Positions 21,227-31,829 of a stretch of DNA of 64,000 nt are shown piece by piece. The stretch lies in the NCBI RefSeq assembly GCF_026262625.1, contig NZ_SHNN01000007.1:1-64000 (forward strand), in the 5' to 3' direction. The position numbers and the translations under genes were made by a program. The notes beneath the pieces are model-generated. The model did no database searches. It was not told the origin of the DNA and saw only the letters and a program-made list of their open reading frames with translations. The stretch comes from Candidatus Litorirhabdus singularis (GTDB taxonomy: Bacteria; Pseudomonadota; Gammaproteobacteria; Pseudomonadales; Halieaceae). Positions within the stretch are counted from its first letter, which is position 1, and each line of letters opens with the position of its first letter.

Positions 21227-22270
21227 TTACCCGTCTTCCAACAAGCGGCGCAGATCAATAATGGCTGCGTTGGCCCGGCTAATATATGACGCCATCACCA
21301 ATGAGTGATTGGCGACCAAGCCAAAGCCACTGCCATTAAGAATCATGGGGCTAAAGACTAGCTCCTGTGTCGCTTCCAGTTCGCGCACAATTTGCTGCAG
21401 TGATACTCGGGCATTCTTGCCCTCCAGAACATCGGCAAAATCTACTTCCGCTGCCTTCAAAAAATGGATCAGCGCCCAAGATGCTCCGCGCGCCTCGTAA
21501 AAAACATCATCAATTTCAAGCCAGGGCGTCTTTAGATCTTCCTCTGATGGCGCATAGGTAGACTGATTCGACGATACATCGCCAGCCAGATCTGTATTTA
21601 GCCGGCGCTGGCCCACACTCGTGCTCAAGCGCTGGGAAAGACTCCCCAGCCGCGATTCCACCGTGCTCAACCAATAGCGCAAATTGTCGGCGCGGGCATA
21701 AAACTGGGCGTCGCGGTCGCTGGCATCGGACAAGCGATCATAATAGCTGTGCACGTGCTTTAGCCCCCTGCGATACTCGCCTTCCGATTGTGGCAGCGCC
21801 CAACTATCGGCGGAGAAATTGAACATCGGCTCGGCTGCCGACAGATCCTGGTCCTCCTTGGATTGCGATTGCGAGCGGCTGTGCACCTCGCGCATGGCAC
21901 GTGCCAGGTCGCGCACCTGAATCAATACGCCGTATTCCCAGTTCGGCATATTGTCGAGCCACAGTCCAGGTGGAAACATGTCATTGCGCAGAAACCCACC
22001 GGGCTTATCCAGTAGTGTTTCCATCACCCCCATCAGCGCCGCGGTAGTCACGGAACCGGTAACCACACGGCCACCGCTGGCAGCTACATAAACCTCGCTG
22101 CGCGCCACCACATCAAACCGGCTCGGCGTTATGCTCCAATACATGCCGACCACCGTTGCTAGCAACAAATAGACGCCCAGGCCAATCGCGAGCCAGCGGG
22201 TGATCCCCCGTGATTCCGACACGCGGTCCCCAATGGACGCCAACCGTTCCTTTATCGTCAGCTGACTCAT
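21227..22270 (-). CDS. DUF2333 inner-membrane protein
   Basis: A 347-residue protein with one N-terminal membrane segment (about residues 25-46, WLAIGLGVYLLLATVVGMYW) and a large domain expected in the periplasm. Its N-terminal half includes VVTGSVTTAALMGVMETLLDKPGGFLR-type features characteristic of the uncharacterised DUF2333 family in gammaproteobacteria. Several helices of the C-terminal half look coiled-coil-prone. No catalytic motif is visible. It ends 8 bases from the convergent pentapeptide gene and its start faces the PCuAC gene across a 67-base gap on the same strand. Confidence 0.8.
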   Translation of the reverse strand: MSQLTIKERLASIGDRVSESRGITRWLAIGLGVYLLLATVVGMYWSITPSRFDVVARSEVYVAASGGRVVTGSVTTAALMGVMETLLDKPGGFLRNDMFPPGLWLDNMPNWEYGVLIQVRDLARAMREVHSRSQSQSKEDQDLSAAEPMFNFSADSWALPQSEGEYRRGLKHVHSYYDRLSDASDRDAQFYARADNLRYWLSTVESRLGSLSQRLSTSVGQRRLNTDLAGDVSSNQSTYAPSEEDLKTPWLEIDDVFYEARGASWALIHFLKAAEVDFADVLEGKNARVSLQQIVRELEATQELVFSPMILNGSGFGLVANHSLVMASYISRANAAIIDLRRLLEDG

Positions 22271-22337
22271 GCTTATTCTCCTATGTATTTCTCAGGCGGC
22301 TAACAGCGCTTTGCAGACAGCGCATCAAGCCGCAATT

Positions 22338-22802
22338 CTAGTGATGTTGATGAGCGTGCGAGGCATCCGCTCCCGCCCTGACTTCAATCTCAACCTCAAG
22401 GGTCTGTCCCTGGTCCATTAACAAACGTACGCTAACCCGATCGCCAGCGCGTGGCATGCTGTGCACACCAAACACCATAATATGAACACCACCCGGGGCC
22501 AATAGCTGCTCCTCACCCGGGCCAATATCAAGCGCGTCAAGCGCCTGCATTTGCCACATACCGTCCACTTGGCGTGACTCATGAAATTCCAGAGACCGAG
22601 CCCAGTCGGCTTCCAACGCCAACACTCGCCGCGGCTGCGCACCACTATTCGTTAGTGTCATATACAGCGCCGCATTGGGTACCACTGGTGGCATTTCACG
22701 CATCCAGGCATCGCTCACCGTAATCGCCTCACCGGCGCGGACACCCGCCGCCAATAAAATGAAAACCAAAGCCAACCCGCGCCAAAAGTTTGTCTGTCTC
22801 AC
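22338..22802 (-). CDS. Periplasmic copper chaperone, PCuAC family
   Basis: PCuAC proteins carry Cu(I) in the periplasm, usually to cytochrome c oxidase. I chose the GTG at 22802, with AGGA six bases upstream, giving 154 residues and a compact signal peptide (RGLALVFILLAAGVRA). An ATG at 22868 would add 22 polar residues. The core shows ISDAWMR-type start (VSDAWMREMPP), LEFHESRQVDGMWQM and LAPGGVHIMVFG, matching the His/Met copper motif of the family. The tail is His-rich (HAHQHH). Its upstream region is divergent from dsbD, another envelope redox protein. Confidence 0.88.
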   Translation of the reverse strand: MRQTNFWRGLALVFILLAAGVRAGEAITVSDAWMREMPPVVPNAALYMTLTNSGAQPRRVLALEADWARSLEFHESRQVDGMWQMQALDALDIGPGEEQLLAPGGVHIMVFGVHSMPRAGDRVSVRLLMDQGQTLEVEIEVRAGADASHAHQHH

Positions 22803-22977
22803 ACCTGATCCTGTCACTGAAAAAAACCGGCTCGGCTCATTTTGCCAAGCGTTTAAAGAGTGCGACACTATAACATCAACCGCTGCGGTTCACTGATACA
22901 ATACTCCCTATATAGCGGCACTTTGAAACTTCACGGCTGAGCGCTGTCAAACACCACCCATCCTCTGGAAAAACACT

Positions 22978-24720
22978 ATGTTGCGCCACATTGTACTCAC
23001 GCTATTGCTGCTCGCACTGCCTCTCAACGCCGCGGCCAATGATTTACAGCTGAGCAGCAGTGTGAGTCTGGACGGCGCTACCCAGATCGATTTTTTGCCG
23101 GTAGAAGAGGCCTATCAGCTGTCTCTGGAAGTCAGCTCTCCGCAATCTCTGCGCCTCTATTGGCAGATCGCCCCCGAGTACTACCTGTACAAAAAGCGCT
23201 TCGATTTCAAATTTGAGCAGGATGACCAAAGCATCCCACTGGAAGTGACGTTTCCCAAAGGGATAGAGCGTGATGACGAGTACTTTGGCCTCTCTGAAGT
23301 CTACTATCACAACGCCGATATTACTCTGCAACTTGGCAATGCGGCGAGCTCCGGCATACTCACCGTGACTAGTCAGGGCTGCGCCGACGCCGGGCTCTGC
23401 TACCCCCCGCAAACCGAGCGCTTCAGTGTAGGCCTGCAATCCGCTCAAATCGCGCCACTGGAACCCGCACCACGCACCCGCAAGACTGCTGCACCTGGGG
23501 CACCGCTGACCACAGCGGCGCCCGCGTCATTATTACAAATACTGACCATGGTCTTGCTGGCTTTTGCCGGCGGCAGCATCCTTAATCTTATGCCCTGCGT
23601 GTTCCCCGTGCTGTCGCTCAAGGTATACAGCTTTGCCACCGGCGACGATTCAACGCGCCATACCCATGGCTGGGTCTATGCAGTGGGTGTGGTCGCCAGC
23701 TTTCTTCTGGTAGGCGCACTATTAATTGGCCTGCAACAGGCGGGGTCAGCCATCGGCTGGGGCTTCCAACTACAATCACCGCGCTTTGTTGCCGCGCTCG
23801 CCTTCCTGTTTTTTACAATGGCACTGGCACTCTCAGGGCTCGTCGAGCTGGGTTCTGGCATGATGGGAACGGGTAGTAAATTGGCCGATAAGGGCGGCTA
23901 CGCAGGGTCATTTTTCACTGGCGTTCTGGCCACTGTGGTGGCCAGCCCCTGTACCGCTCCCTTTATGGGCGTCGCCCTTGGGTTTGCCGTGACTCAGCCA
24001 GCTCCGATTGCTTTGTTGGTGTTTGGCGCATTAGGCGCGGGCATGGCCGCTCCATTACTAGCACTCAGTTACAGCCAGCGTTTGCGCCAGGCCATGCCCA
24101 AACCCGGTGCCTGGATGGAGACTTTCAAGCAAATCTTGGCATTTCCCTTATACGCCACTGCGATCTGGTTATTGTGGGTAGTCGGGCGCCAGACCGGGGT
24201 CAATGGCATCAGTATATTACTGGCTGGTATGTTGCTGCTGGCCCTGGGCCTGTGGCTGTGGCGCTATGCCGGCTGGCCGCGTCTATTTAGCGCTCTGTTC
24301 ACGGTGCTGGCGCTGTCGGCCATTGCCAGTCCGCTGGTTAACCGGGCACCCGAGTCAACCAAGCCTGCTGCTGCCAACAGCAACCAATTTTCGCAGGCTT
24401 ACTTACAACAATTGATGGGAGCCGGGCAGCCGGTATTTGTGAATGTCACGGCAGACTGGTGTATCACCTGCATCGCCAACGAGCGCATCGCCCTGTCTAC
24501 CGATGCGGTGCAGGACGCCTTTGCCAGCCGCGGTATCGTCTACCTGAAAGCAGACTGGACCAATTATGATCCCGCAATCGCCGATTATCTGGCCAGTCAC
24601 GGTCGCACCGGCATCCCACTGTATCTGGTTTACGATCCCAAGCAGCCCCAAAAACCGGAAATTCTGCCGCAGCTACTCACCCCTGCGACAGTGATCGAAG
24701 CGCTCGAGCGCATAAATTAG
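22978..24720 (+). CDS. dsbD: Thiol:disulfide interchange protein DsbD
   Basis: Transfers electrons from cytoplasmic thioredoxin across the inner membrane to keep periplasmic DsbC, DsbG and cytochrome c maturation thiols reduced. The 580-residue protein has a signal peptide, an N-terminal immunoglobulin-like domain with the cysteine pair in CADAGLCYPP, a central eight-helix domain with C in LMPCVFPVLSLK and in ASPCTAPFMG, and a C-terminal thioredoxin-like domain with WCITC. All six redox cysteines are present. It precedes aroQ-accBC as in Pseudomonas, across a 250-base gap. Confidence 0.96.
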   Translation: MLRHIVLTLLLLALPLNAAANDLQLSSSVSLDGATQIDFLPVEEAYQLSLEVSSPQSLRLYWQIAPEYYLYKKRFDFKFEQDDQSIPLEVTFPKGIERDDEYFGLSEVYYHNADITLQLGNAASSGILTVTSQGCADAGLCYPPQTERFSVGLQSAQIAPLEPAPRTRKTAAPGAPLTTAAPASLLQILTMVLLAFAGGSILNLMPCVFPVLSLKVYSFATGDDSTRHTHGWVYAVGVVASFLLVGALLIGLQQAGSAIGWGFQLQSPRFVAALAFLFFTMALALSGLVELGSGMMGTGSKLADKGGYAGSFFTGVLATVVASPCTAPFMGVALGFAVTQPAPIALLVFGALGAGMAAPLLALSYSQRLRQAMPKPGAWMETFKQILAFPLYATAIWLLWVVGRQTGVNGISILLAGMLLLALGLWLWRYAGWPRLFSALFTVLALSAIASPLVNRAPESTKPAAANSNQFSQAYLQQLMGAGQPVFVNVTADWCITCIANERIALSTDAVQDAFASRGIVYLKADWTNYDPAIADYLASHGRTGIPLYLVYDPKQPQKPEILPQLLTPATVIEALERIN

Positions 24721-24721
24721 A

Positions 24722-24809
24722 TTTTCGCCGAAGTTGTCACTATTTTCGTCCATATTTAGCATTCTTTACTGTTTTTAGCCGATTTTGCCAGATTCTCGCC
24801 GAAATCGTC
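24722..24809. repeat. Imperfect direct repeats in the dsbD-aroQ gap
   Basis: TTTTCGCCGAAGTTGTC (24722-24738) recurs as TTCTCGCCGAAATCGTC (24793-24809), 71 bases later, with three differences in 17 bases; similarity extends loosely about 12 bases further (TTTCGTCC against GTTCGTCA). The two copies flank an AT-rich stretch. They follow the dsbD stop by 1 base and lie about 165 bases before aroQ. They could be regulator sites or a decayed duplication. The rest of the 24721-24972 gap shows no hairpin followed by T residues and no clear promoter. Confidence 0.35.
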
Positions 24810-24972
24810 GCCAAGTTCGTCAATACGGCATAAAAGTGGCCATATTCTGCGAAAACGCCGCCATCATACTTTAACGTGCTGATATTAAGCGGAGGCCGTA
24901 GACGCTGCCAATCAAATCATGCACAATGCTCTCATTGCTGCACCTCACCCGAGGCATGAGAAGGTACCGCGG

Positions 24973-25416
24973 ATGGCTACAATACTGGTACTACACGGCC
25001 CCAATCTGAATTTGTTGGGAGAACGTGAACCCGATATCTACGGCAGCGAGACCCTCGCTGATATTAATGCTGCACTTGAGCAGGACGCTCATGCCGCTGG
25101 CCATCACCTGCTTTCCATGCAGAGTAACGCCGAGTACGAATTGGTGGAGCGCATTCAAGAGGCGCGTCATGAGGGCGTCAACTTCATCATTATCAACCCC
25201 GCTGCCTATACGCATACCAGCGTTGCTATTCGCGATGCGCTCGCGGCCGTGGCGATCCCATTTATCGAAGTACATCTGTCCAATATTCACCGGCGCGAAG
25301 ACTTCCGCCGACATTCCTATTTCTCTGATGCCGCCGAGGGAGTCATCTGCGGTCTCGGAGCTCAAGGCTATCAACTAGCTTTGAGCGCTATTATTCAAAA
25401 ACTTCAAGACGCCTAA
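24973..25416 (+). CDS. aroQ: 3-dehydroquinate dehydratase, type II
   Basis: Dehydrates 3-dehydroquinate in the shikimate pathway. Starting at the ATG at 24973 gives 147 residues, the normal length; the open frame upstream is not conserved in character. The N-terminus has [18 protein letters not shown], the flexible lid bearing Arg and Tyr catalytic residues; the middle has [17 protein letters not shown] and the end [17 protein letters not shown] with the catalytic His region. accB begins 13 bases later, the conserved aroQ-accB-accC arrangement. Confidence 0.97.
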   Translation: MATILVLHGPNLNLLGEREPDIYGSETLADINAALEQDAHAAGHHLLSMQSNAEYELVERIQEARHEGVNFIIINPAAYTHTSVAIRDALAAVAIPFIEVHLSNIHRREDFRRHSYFSDAAEGVICGLGAQGYQLALSAIIQKLQDA

Positions 25417-25429
25417 TAAGAGAGCTGAC

Positions 25430-25885
25430 ATGGATATTCGTAAAGTAAAAAAGCTGATCGAGTTGCTGGAAGAATCCAACATCGATGAGATTGAAATAAA
25501 AGAGGGTGAGGAATCTGTCCGCATCAGCCGCAATGGTGCCAATATGCAACATCTGATGGCACATCCGATGGCTGCGCCAATGCCAGTGGCAGCACCCGCG
25601 CCGATTGCCGCAGCACCAGAAGCACCAGTTGCAGCACCCGCGATCAGCGCCGGACATGCACTCAAGTCGCCGATGGTAGGCACATTTTATCGCTCGCCAG
25701 CACCCACCTCCCCCTCATTTGTGGAGGTTGGACAGTCCGTCCAGGTTGGCGACGTAATCTGCATCATCGAAGCCATGAAGATGATGAATCAAATCGAAGC
25801 GGACAAGGCCGGTGTGGTAGAAAGTATCCTGGTGGAGAATGGTCAAGCCGTTGAATTCGATCAGCCGCTCGTAACAATTGTCTGA
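25430..25885 (+). CDS. accB: Biotin carboxyl carrier protein of acetyl-CoA carboxylase
   Basis: Carries biotin between the carboxylase and transferase parts of acetyl-CoA carboxylase, the first step of fatty acid synthesis. The 151-residue protein has an N-terminal helical region (1-35), a long Ala/Pro linker (about 45-75) and a C-terminal biotinyl domain with the biotinylated lysine in [12 protein letters not shown]. It is followed 25 bases later by accC and shares an operon with aroQ upstream. Confidence 0.97.
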   Translation: MDIRKVKKLIELLEESNIDEIEIKEGEESVRISRNGANMQHLMAHPMAAPMPVAAPAPIAAAPEAPVAAPAISAGHALKSPMVGTFYRSPAPTSPSFVEVGQSVQVGDVICIIEAMKMMNQIEADKAGVVESILVENGQAVEFDQPLVTIV

Positions 25886-25910
25886 AACGCAACCGTTAGA
25901 GGACACAGTT

Positions 25911-27257
25911 ATGGCCCTGCTCGATAAAGTTGTTATCGCCAACCGCGGTGAGATTGCCCTTCGCATCTTGCGCGCCTGCAAAGAACTCGGCATTAAGACA
26001 GTCGCCGTCCACTCCCAGGCAGATGCCTCCTTGCTGCACGTACGCCTCGCCGATGAGTCGGTCTGCATCGGACCCGCACCCTCGTCTGAGAGTTACCTGA
26101 ATATCCCCGCTATTATATCTGCAGCCGAGGTCACCGACGCTGCTGGCATTCACCCGGGCTATGGCTTTTTGGCAGAAAACGCGGATTTCGCCGAACAAGT
26201 CGAGAAGAGCGGCTTCATTTTTATTGGCCCTCGCGCCGACACGATTCGCCTGATGGGCGATAAGGTGTCAGCCATCCAGGCCATGAAAAGAGCCGGTGTG
26301 CCGACGGTGCCGGGCTCCGATGGCCCTTTGGATGACGATCATGAACGCTCCATGGAAATCGCTCGCGGCATAGGCTACCCGGTTATCATCAAGGCTGCGG
26401 CAGGCGGTGGTGGTCGCGGCATGCGCGTTGTTCACACTGAGGCAGCGCTGGCTAACTCCATTCAACTGACCCAGTCAGAAGCAGGCGCTGCCTTCGGTAG
26501 CGATGTGGTTTATCTGGAGAAATTTTTACAGAGACCCCGGCATGTCGAGGTTCAGGTGCTTGCAGACGGCCAGGGCCACGCCATACATCTGGGCGACCGC
26601 GACTGCTCACTGCAGCGTCGGCACCAAAAAGTTTTGGAGGAAGCGCCGGCACCAGATATTCCCGAGGACGTCCGCGAGGGTGTTTACAAAGCCTGCGTCG
26701 ATGCCTGCATTGCCATTGATTACCGTGGCGCCGGCACCTTTGAGTTCCTCTATGAAGACGGCGGTTTTTACTTCATTGAGATGAATACCCGTGTTCAGGT
26801 GGAGCACCCGGTTACCGAAATGATTTCCGGCATGGATATCGTCAAGGAACAACTGCGTATCGCCAGCGGCATGCCGCTATCGGTTAGCCAAGAGGACATA
26901 AAGCTGAGTGGTCATTCGTTTGAGTGCCGCATCAACGCTGAGGACGCGCGCACTTTTATGCCCAGCCCCGGCAAGGTCACCCACTTCCACGCACCCGGCG
27001 GCAACGGTATTCGCGTCGATTCACACCTCTACGGCGGCTACAGCGTGCCCCCTCACTATGACTCCCTGATCGCCAAACTGATCACCTACGGTGAGGACCG
27101 CGAAACAGCTCTCAACCGCATGCGTCAGGCGCTGGACGAGCTGGTCATAGAAGGCATCAGGACCAATGCTGATCTGCATCGAGATCTGGTAAGAGATAGC
27201 GAGTTCCGCAAAGGTGGCGTCAGCATTCACTATCTCGAAAAGAAACTCGAGACTTGA
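25911..27257 (+). CDS. accC: Biotin carboxylase subunit of acetyl-CoA carboxylase
   Basis: ATP-dependent carboxylation of the biotin on AccB. The ATG at 25911, preceded by GAGGA, gives 448 residues as in E. coli. The N-terminal fold starts [17 protein letters not shown], the ATP-grasp glycine loop is [13 protein letters not shown], the active-site lid has LEEAPAPD and [14 protein letters not shown] carries the catalytic Glu/Arg residues. It lies directly after accB; prmA begins 13 bases past its stop. Confidence 0.97.
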   Translation: MALLDKVVIANRGEIALRILRACKELGIKTVAVHSQADASLLHVRLADESVCIGPAPSSESYLNIPAIISAAEVTDAAGIHPGYGFLAENADFAEQVEKSGFIFIGPRADTIRLMGDKVSAIQAMKRAGVPTVPGSDGPLDDDHERSMEIARGIGYPVIIKAAAGGGGRGMRVVHTEAALANSIQLTQSEAGAAFGSDVVYLEKFLQRPRHVEVQVLADGQGHAIHLGDRDCSLQRRHQKVLEEAPAPDIPEDVREGVYKACVDACIAIDYRGAGTFEFLYEDGGFYFIEMNTRVQVEHPVTEMISGMDIVKEQLRIASGMPLSVSQEDIKLSGHSFECRINAEDARTFMPSPGKVTHFHAPGGNGIRVDSHLYGGYSVPPHYDSLIAKLITYGEDRETALNRMRQALDELVIEGIRTNADLHRDLVRDSEFRKGGVSIHYLEKKLET

Positions 27258-27270
27258 GTCGGCGATTTCG

Positions 27271-28143
27271 GTGTCCTGGCTCCAACTGAGAATCGATAGC
27301 AGCGCCAGCCTCGCCCCGCAGTATGAAGAGGAGTTGCTGGCCCTGGGAGCTGTCGCCGTTACGCTGCAGGATAACGCTGACCAGCCACTGTTCGATAAAG
27401 ATCTGGAACAGGCTCCACTATGGAGCGAGACCCGGATTACCGGTCTGTTCCCTGCCGATACTGATACGCAGGCATTGTGGCAAGAATTGCCACAGACACT
27501 GCGGGAAGCCAGCCACTATCGTGCCGAAATTCTCGAGGACAAAGACTGGGAACGGGAGTGGATGCAGCACTATCAGCCGCTGCAAATAACACCCCAGGTA
27601 TGGATCTGCCCCAGCTGGCTGACGCCACCCGACCCGGCTGCCATCAACGTCATGCTCGACCCCGGCCTAGCCTTTGGCACTGGCACCCATCCCACCACCG
27701 CCATGTGCGTGGCAGCACTGGCAGACATGGAGCTGCACGGCAAACAGGTCATTGATTACGGCTGCGGCTCCGGCATTCTTGCTATTGCTGCATTGCTACT
27801 GGGCGCTGCCACCGTTACTGGCATCGACACCGACCCGCAGGCTGTCCAAGCCACCCGCAACAACGCCGAGTGCAATCACGTCGACCCACACCGTATCGAA
27901 GTCGGCCTGCCCGGACTAAGCATCGCCCCGGCGCCGCTTATGGTAGCCAATATTCTGGCAGGCCCGCTGTGCCAGTTAGCGCCCACACTGTGCGAACTAC
28001 TGGAGCCAGAGGGCGAAATGCTGCTGTCGGGAATACTCGCCGAACAGGTCAATGAGCTGGTTGTAGCCTATCAGCCTTGGCTGAACCTTAGCGTTCTGCG
28101 AGAACAGGATGGCTGGGTGGTTTTATACGGCCAGCGTCAGTGA
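27271..28143 (+). CDS. prmA: Ribosomal protein L11 methyltransferase
   Basis: SAM-dependent trimethylation of ribosomal protein L11. The GTG at 27271 gives 290 residues, near the family length; the open frame extends upstream into accC but adds no family sequence. An N-terminal substrate-recognition domain (1-60) is joined to a Rossmann methyltransferase domain with VIDYGCGSGILAIAA as motif I and MVANILAGPL as the catalytic loop. The acidic entry motif LAFGTGTHPTT is also clear. The stop overlaps the start of the next gene. Confidence 0.95.
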   Translation: MSWLQLRIDSSASLAPQYEEELLALGAVAVTLQDNADQPLFDKDLEQAPLWSETRITGLFPADTDTQALWQELPQTLREASHYRAEILEDKDWEREWMQHYQPLQITPQVWICPSWLTPPDPAAINVMLDPGLAFGTGTHPTTAMCVAALADMELHGKQVIDYGCGSGILAIAALLLGAATVTGIDTDPQAVQATRNNAECNHVDPHRIEVGLPGLSIAPAPLMVANILAGPLCQLAPTLCELLEPEGEMLLSGILAEQVNELVVAYQPWLNLSVLREQDGWVVLYGQRQ

Positions 28144-28799
28144 ACCGGCTAGTACAGACCAGCTGCCCCCGCTGCCACCGAGAGCTGGAAGTGAATGACA
28201 AGCAATTGCGCACGGCCGCGGGTCAGGTGCGCTGCGGCGAATGCCTGCAGGTGTTTGACGCTGGCACCGGCGAAGTAGGTTTTATCGCACCCCGGATTGG
28301 CAGTGACGACCCGGAACCCGACTTTACAGGCATCACTGTGACGCCGATGGAGGCAGCGGACCCGCCAGCGCTGGAGCCCACCCTGCCCGCCAGCCTGAAA
28401 CTGCTGGGACTCATTTTGTTATTGGCGCTAGGCGGACAGGTGGCTTGGCACAACCTGCGGCCCGCCACGAGCTCCAGCGCTGACACAGTCACTATCAAAC
28501 AGCTTATTGTCCGGCAGCACCCGGATCTGGAAAATGCACTGCAGCTGGACAGCGTGCTAATCAACAACAGTGTCGACAACCAACCCTACCCGGATCTCCT
28601 ACTGCGGTTTGACACGCGGTACGGTGAAGCGACTGCACAACGCCGCTTTGTGGCCGGCGAATATCTGCCCTATATACCGGATGCCGCCGGCATGGCCCCA
28701 CGCACACGGGTACAAATTAGCCTGAGCCTTATCAACCCCGGCGCCCGCGCGGTCAATTATGCGCTCACGGTGGTACCAGCGGCCGTCAGCGAAAATTGA
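28140..28799 (+). CDS. Zinc-ribbon membrane protein with DUF3426 domain
   Basis: A 219-residue protein starting at a GTG that overlaps the prmA stop codon. The N-terminus is an MJ0042-type zinc ribbon with four cysteines (TSCPRCHREL and VRCGECLQVF). After an acidic linker there is a single membrane segment (about residues 84-102, LKLLGLILLLALGGQVAWH) and a beta-rich C-terminal domain of the DUF3426 type. The same gene lies between prmA and dusB in Pseudomonas. The zinc ribbon would face the cytoplasm. Role unknown. Confidence 0.82.
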   Translation: MNRLVQTSCPRCHRELEVNDKQLRTAAGQVRCGECLQVFDAGTGEVGFIAPRIGSDDPEPDFTGITVTPMEAADPPALEPTLPASLKLLGLILLLALGGQVAWHNLRPATSSSADTVTIKQLIVRQHPDLENALQLDSVLINNSVDNQPYPDLLLRFDTRYGEATAQRRFVAGEYLPYIPDAAGMAPRTRVQISLSLINPGARAVNYALTVVPAAVSEN

Positions 28800-28886
28800 T
28801 GAATAATTGTGCAATTGCGCTTTTCGGGCAGCAGTCGAGCGAGTAGAATAGCCGGCCCTTCGCGCCACTGAACATATACCACCTAC

Positions 28887-29873
28887 ATGCTCCAAATAGG
28901 TCCTTACAAGCTGGCAAACCCGGTTGCACTCGCGCCCATGGCGGGGGTCACTGATTTGCCCTTCCGCCTACTTTGCAAAGAGCTCGGTGCAGGCCTCGTC
29001 GTCTCGGAGATGCTATCCAGCGACAGCCAGCTGTGGAACAGCCGTAAATCCAGTCAGCGTCGCGTACACAAGGACGAGAGCGAACCTCGCTCGGTACAGA
29101 TCGCTGGCAGTGATCCTGCAATGATGGCGCTGGCGGCGCAGCATAATGTCGCAGCCGGCGCCCAAATCATCGATATCAATATGGGCTGCCCGGCCAAAAA
29201 AGTCTGCCGCAAAGCCGCCGGCTCTGCCCTGCTGCGCGACGAAGTACTGGTCGGCAATATACTGTCCAGCGTGGTAGCAGCAGTTGAGGTTCCGGTAACG
29301 CTTAAAATTCGCACTGGCTGGTCACCTACTGAGCGCAACGCTGAAAGCATTGCGCGTATTGCTGAAGACAGCGGCATCGCCGCCCTGGCAATACACGGGC
29401 GCACCCGCAGCTGCAGGTTCACGGGCGCTGTGGAATACGAAACCATCGCTAAAATTTGTCAAAGCAGCAACATCCCGGTGTTCGCCAATGGTGATATCGA
29501 CAGCCCGCAGAAAGCGGCAGCCGTACGCACTTTTACGGGTGCAGACGGCGTCATGATCGGCCGCGCGGCACAGGGGCGGCCCTGGTTATGCGGGCAAGTA
29601 GCGCACTTTCTGGAACACGGAACCCTGCTACCGGACCCCACCCCCGAGCAACAACGCGACATACTGCTACGCCACCTGACACACTTACATGACTACTACG
29701 GTGAATACAGCGGTGTCCGCATTGCCCGCAAACATCTAGGCTGGTATCTGCAGAAAGATCCGCTGCAGGCGGCATTCAAACAACACTTTAATCAGCTCAC
29801 TAGCGCCACTGAGCAACTAGACAACGTTCGCGCCCACTTTCATACCAGAATTTACAAGGAGTTAGCAGCATGA
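28887..29873 (+). CDS. dusB: tRNA-dihydrouridine synthase B
   Basis: FMN- and NADPH-dependent reduction of uridine 17 of tRNAs to dihydrouridine. The 328-residue protein starts with the barrel signature [12 protein letters not shown], has the catalytic cysteine in [18 protein letters not shown], and FMN-binding residues in FANGDIDSP and [13 protein letters not shown]. Its stop overlaps the fis start by 4 bases, the classic dusB-fis operon in which the first gene is co-regulated with growth rate. Confidence 0.96.
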   Translation: MLQIGPYKLANPVALAPMAGVTDLPFRLLCKELGAGLVVSEMLSSDSQLWNSRKSSQRRVHKDESEPRSVQIAGSDPAMMALAAQHNVAAGAQIIDINMGCPAKKVCRKAAGSALLRDEVLVGNILSSVVAAVEVPVTLKIRTGWSPTERNAESIARIAEDSGIAALAIHGRTRSCRFTGAVEYETIAKICQSSNIPVFANGDIDSPQKAAAVRTFTGADGVMIGRAAQGRPWLCGQVAHFLEHGTLLPDPTPEQQRDILLRHLTHLHDYYGEYSGVRIARKHLGWYLQKDPLQAAFKQHFNQLTSATEQLDNVRAHFHTRIYKELAA

Positions 29874-30199
29874 CTATCGGAGAACCGATGCTCACGCGGA
29901 ACACAGACGCTATTGCGCGAGACACTACCGCGCCCGTCGTAGACAGCCCCAACCGTCATTCACAGCTGCGCAACAGTGTCACTCGATCAGTGCGAGAGTA
30001 CCTGTCGCAGTTAGATGGCCAGCTGGCAACAGATGTCTATCAAATGGTGCTGGCAGAGGTCGAAGCCCCCCTGTTGGAAGAAATCATGAACTATACGCGC
30101 GGCAATCAGACCAAGGCATCACGCATGTTGGGTTTGAACCGCGGCACCTTGCGCAAAAAACTCAAACAGTGCGGCTTGCTGGACGAATCAGCCGAGTAA
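29870..30199 (+). CDS. fis: DNA-binding nucleoid protein Fis
   Basis: Small dimeric DNA-bending protein that activates rRNA promoters and organises the nucleoid. The 109-residue product has a variable N-terminus, a helical dimer core ([20 protein letters not shown]) and a C-terminal helix-turn-helix ([20 protein letters not shown]) essentially identical to the Fis/NtrC-type HTH. A second ATG at codon 7 (29888) would give a length nearer to E. coli Fis (98). It is coupled to dusB; purH follows 38 bases later. Confidence 0.96.
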   Translation: MTIGEPMLTRNTDAIARDTTAPVVDSPNRHSQLRNSVTRSVREYLSQLDGQLATDVYQMVLAEVEAPLLEEIMNYTRGNQTKASRMLGLNRGTLRKKLKQCGLLDESAE

Positions 30200-30237
30200 C
30201 CACTGCCACCGTATCCATTCCAGAGCATCCTTAGACC

Positions 30238-31812
30238 ATGAACCAGAGCAACAATATTGCAATCAAACGGGCGCTTATCAGTGTCTCTGACAAAACCGGT
30301 ATCGTAGAATTTGCGCGCGCCCTGCGCCAGCGCAATGTCGAACTGCTGTCCACCGGTGGCACCTATCGGCTGCTGCAGGAAAACGACGTCGATGTCACCG
30401 AGGTCTCTGACTACACGGGCTTCCCAGAGATGATGGATGGTCGTGTCAAAACACTGCACCCAAAAGTGCATGGGGGCATTCTCGCCCGCCGCGGTCAGGA
30501 TGACGCAGTACTCGCAGAGCACGGTATCGATACCATCGATATGGTCATCGTCAATTTGTACCCCTTCGAGAAAACCGTGGCAAATCCCGATTGCAGTCTG
30601 GAAGACGCTATCGAGAATATCGACATCGGCGGGCCGACCATGGTGCGCGCCGCGGCAAAGAATCATCAGTTCGTTAATATCGTGGTGAATGCCGAAGATT
30701 ACACCCGTATTCTTGAAGAAATGGACAGCCATGACGGCGCCACTTCCTATCAAACACGCTTCGACCTGGCTATTCGTGCCTATGAACACACAGCCGCCTA
30801 CGACGGCGCCATAGCCAACTATTTCGGCCGGCTGGTAGAAGGTGGCGGCGAGCAGTTCCCGCGCACCTATAACACCCAGTTTCACCGCGTACAGGAAATG
30901 CGCTACGGCGAGAACCCGCATCAGCAGGCCGCTTTTTATAAGGAGCTTGCACCACGCGAGGTAGGCATAGCGACTGCAAACCAGCTACAGGGCAAGGCGC
31001 TGTCCTACAACAATGTTGCCGATACCGATGCCGCACTCGAGTGCGTCAAGGGCTTCTCCGCGCCAGCCTGCGTCATTGTAAAACATGCCAATCCCTGCGG
31101 CGTCGCGGTAGCCGACTCCATTGGAGCGGCCTATGAACGCGCATTTGCCACCGACCCTGAATCGGCTTTTGGCGGCATTATTGCCTTCAATCGTGAGTTG
31201 GATGCAGCGACCGCCGAAGCCATTGTGGCCAAGCAGTTTGTCGAGGTGATTATTGCGCCCAGTATTTCAGAGGCGGCCCTTGCCGTAACCTCAGCCAAGC
31301 AGAACGTCCGCGTGTTGGCCTGCGGGGAATGGGGGCCATCCGAACCGGCGCTGGACTACAAACGTGTCAACGGTGGCCTGTTGGTGCAGAGTCGTGACCT
31401 GGGTATGGTAGGCGCAGACGACCTCAAAATTGTCAGTGAGCTGCAGCCTTCTGCAGCGCAACTGGATGATCTGCTGTTCGCCTGGAAGGTCGCCAAGTTC
31501 GTCAAGTCTAATGCCATTGTCTACGCTCATGAGGGCCAAACCATAGGTGTTGGCGCCGGTCAGATGAGTCGCATCAACTCGGCCCGCATCGCCGCCATCA
31601 AAGCGGAGCACGCAGGACTTCAGGTCAAAGGTTCAGTCATGGCCTCTGACGCGTTTTTCCCGTTTCGCGACGGCATAGACAATGCTGGTAGTGTTGGCAT
31701 CGCTGCGGTAATCCAGCCCGGCGGATCGATTCGCGATGAAGAAGTCATCAGCGCTGCCAATGAACACGGCATGGTGATGGTATTTACTGGCATGCGCCAC
31801 TTCCGCCACTAA
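30238..31812 (+). CDS. purH: Bifunctional AICAR transformylase/IMP cyclohydrolase
   Basis: Last two steps of de novo IMP synthesis. The 524-residue protein has an N-terminal cyclohydrolase domain ([15 protein letters not shown] at about 13-27, and [17 protein letters not shown]) and a C-terminal transformylase domain with the catalytic K-H pair in [12 protein letters not shown] and the conserved [14 protein letters not shown] and FPFRDGID segments. Length and motifs are normal. purD follows 17 bases downstream, as in many gammaproteobacteria. Confidence 0.97.
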   Translation: MNQSNNIAIKRALISVSDKTGIVEFARALRQRNVELLSTGGTYRLLQENDVDVTEVSDYTGFPEMMDGRVKTLHPKVHGGILARRGQDDAVLAEHGIDTIDMVIVNLYPFEKTVANPDCSLEDAIENIDIGGPTMVRAAAKNHQFVNIVVNAEDYTRILEEMDSHDGATSYQTRFDLAIRAYEHTAAYDGAIANYFGRLVEGGGEQFPRTYNTQFHRVQEMRYGENPHQQAAFYKELAPREVGIATANQLQGKALSYNNVADTDAALECVKGFSAPACVIVKHANPCGVAVADSIGAAYERAFATDPESAFGGIIAFNRELDAATAEAIVAKQFVEVIIAPSISEAALAVTSAKQNVRVLACGEWGPSEPALDYKRVNGGLLVQSRDLGMVGADDLKIVSELQPSAAQLDDLLFAWKVAKFVKSNAIVYAHEGQTIGVGAGQMSRINSARIAAIKAEHAGLQVKGSVMASDAFFPFRDGIDNAGSVGIAAVIQPGGSIRDEEVISAANEHGMVMVFTGMRHFRH

Positions 31813-31829
31813 TTCATACGGAGCCGACT

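Noticed and set aside
30106-30921. Antisense frame of 271 codons over fis-purH
   Set aside because: Overlaps two certain genes and shows no recognisable domain.
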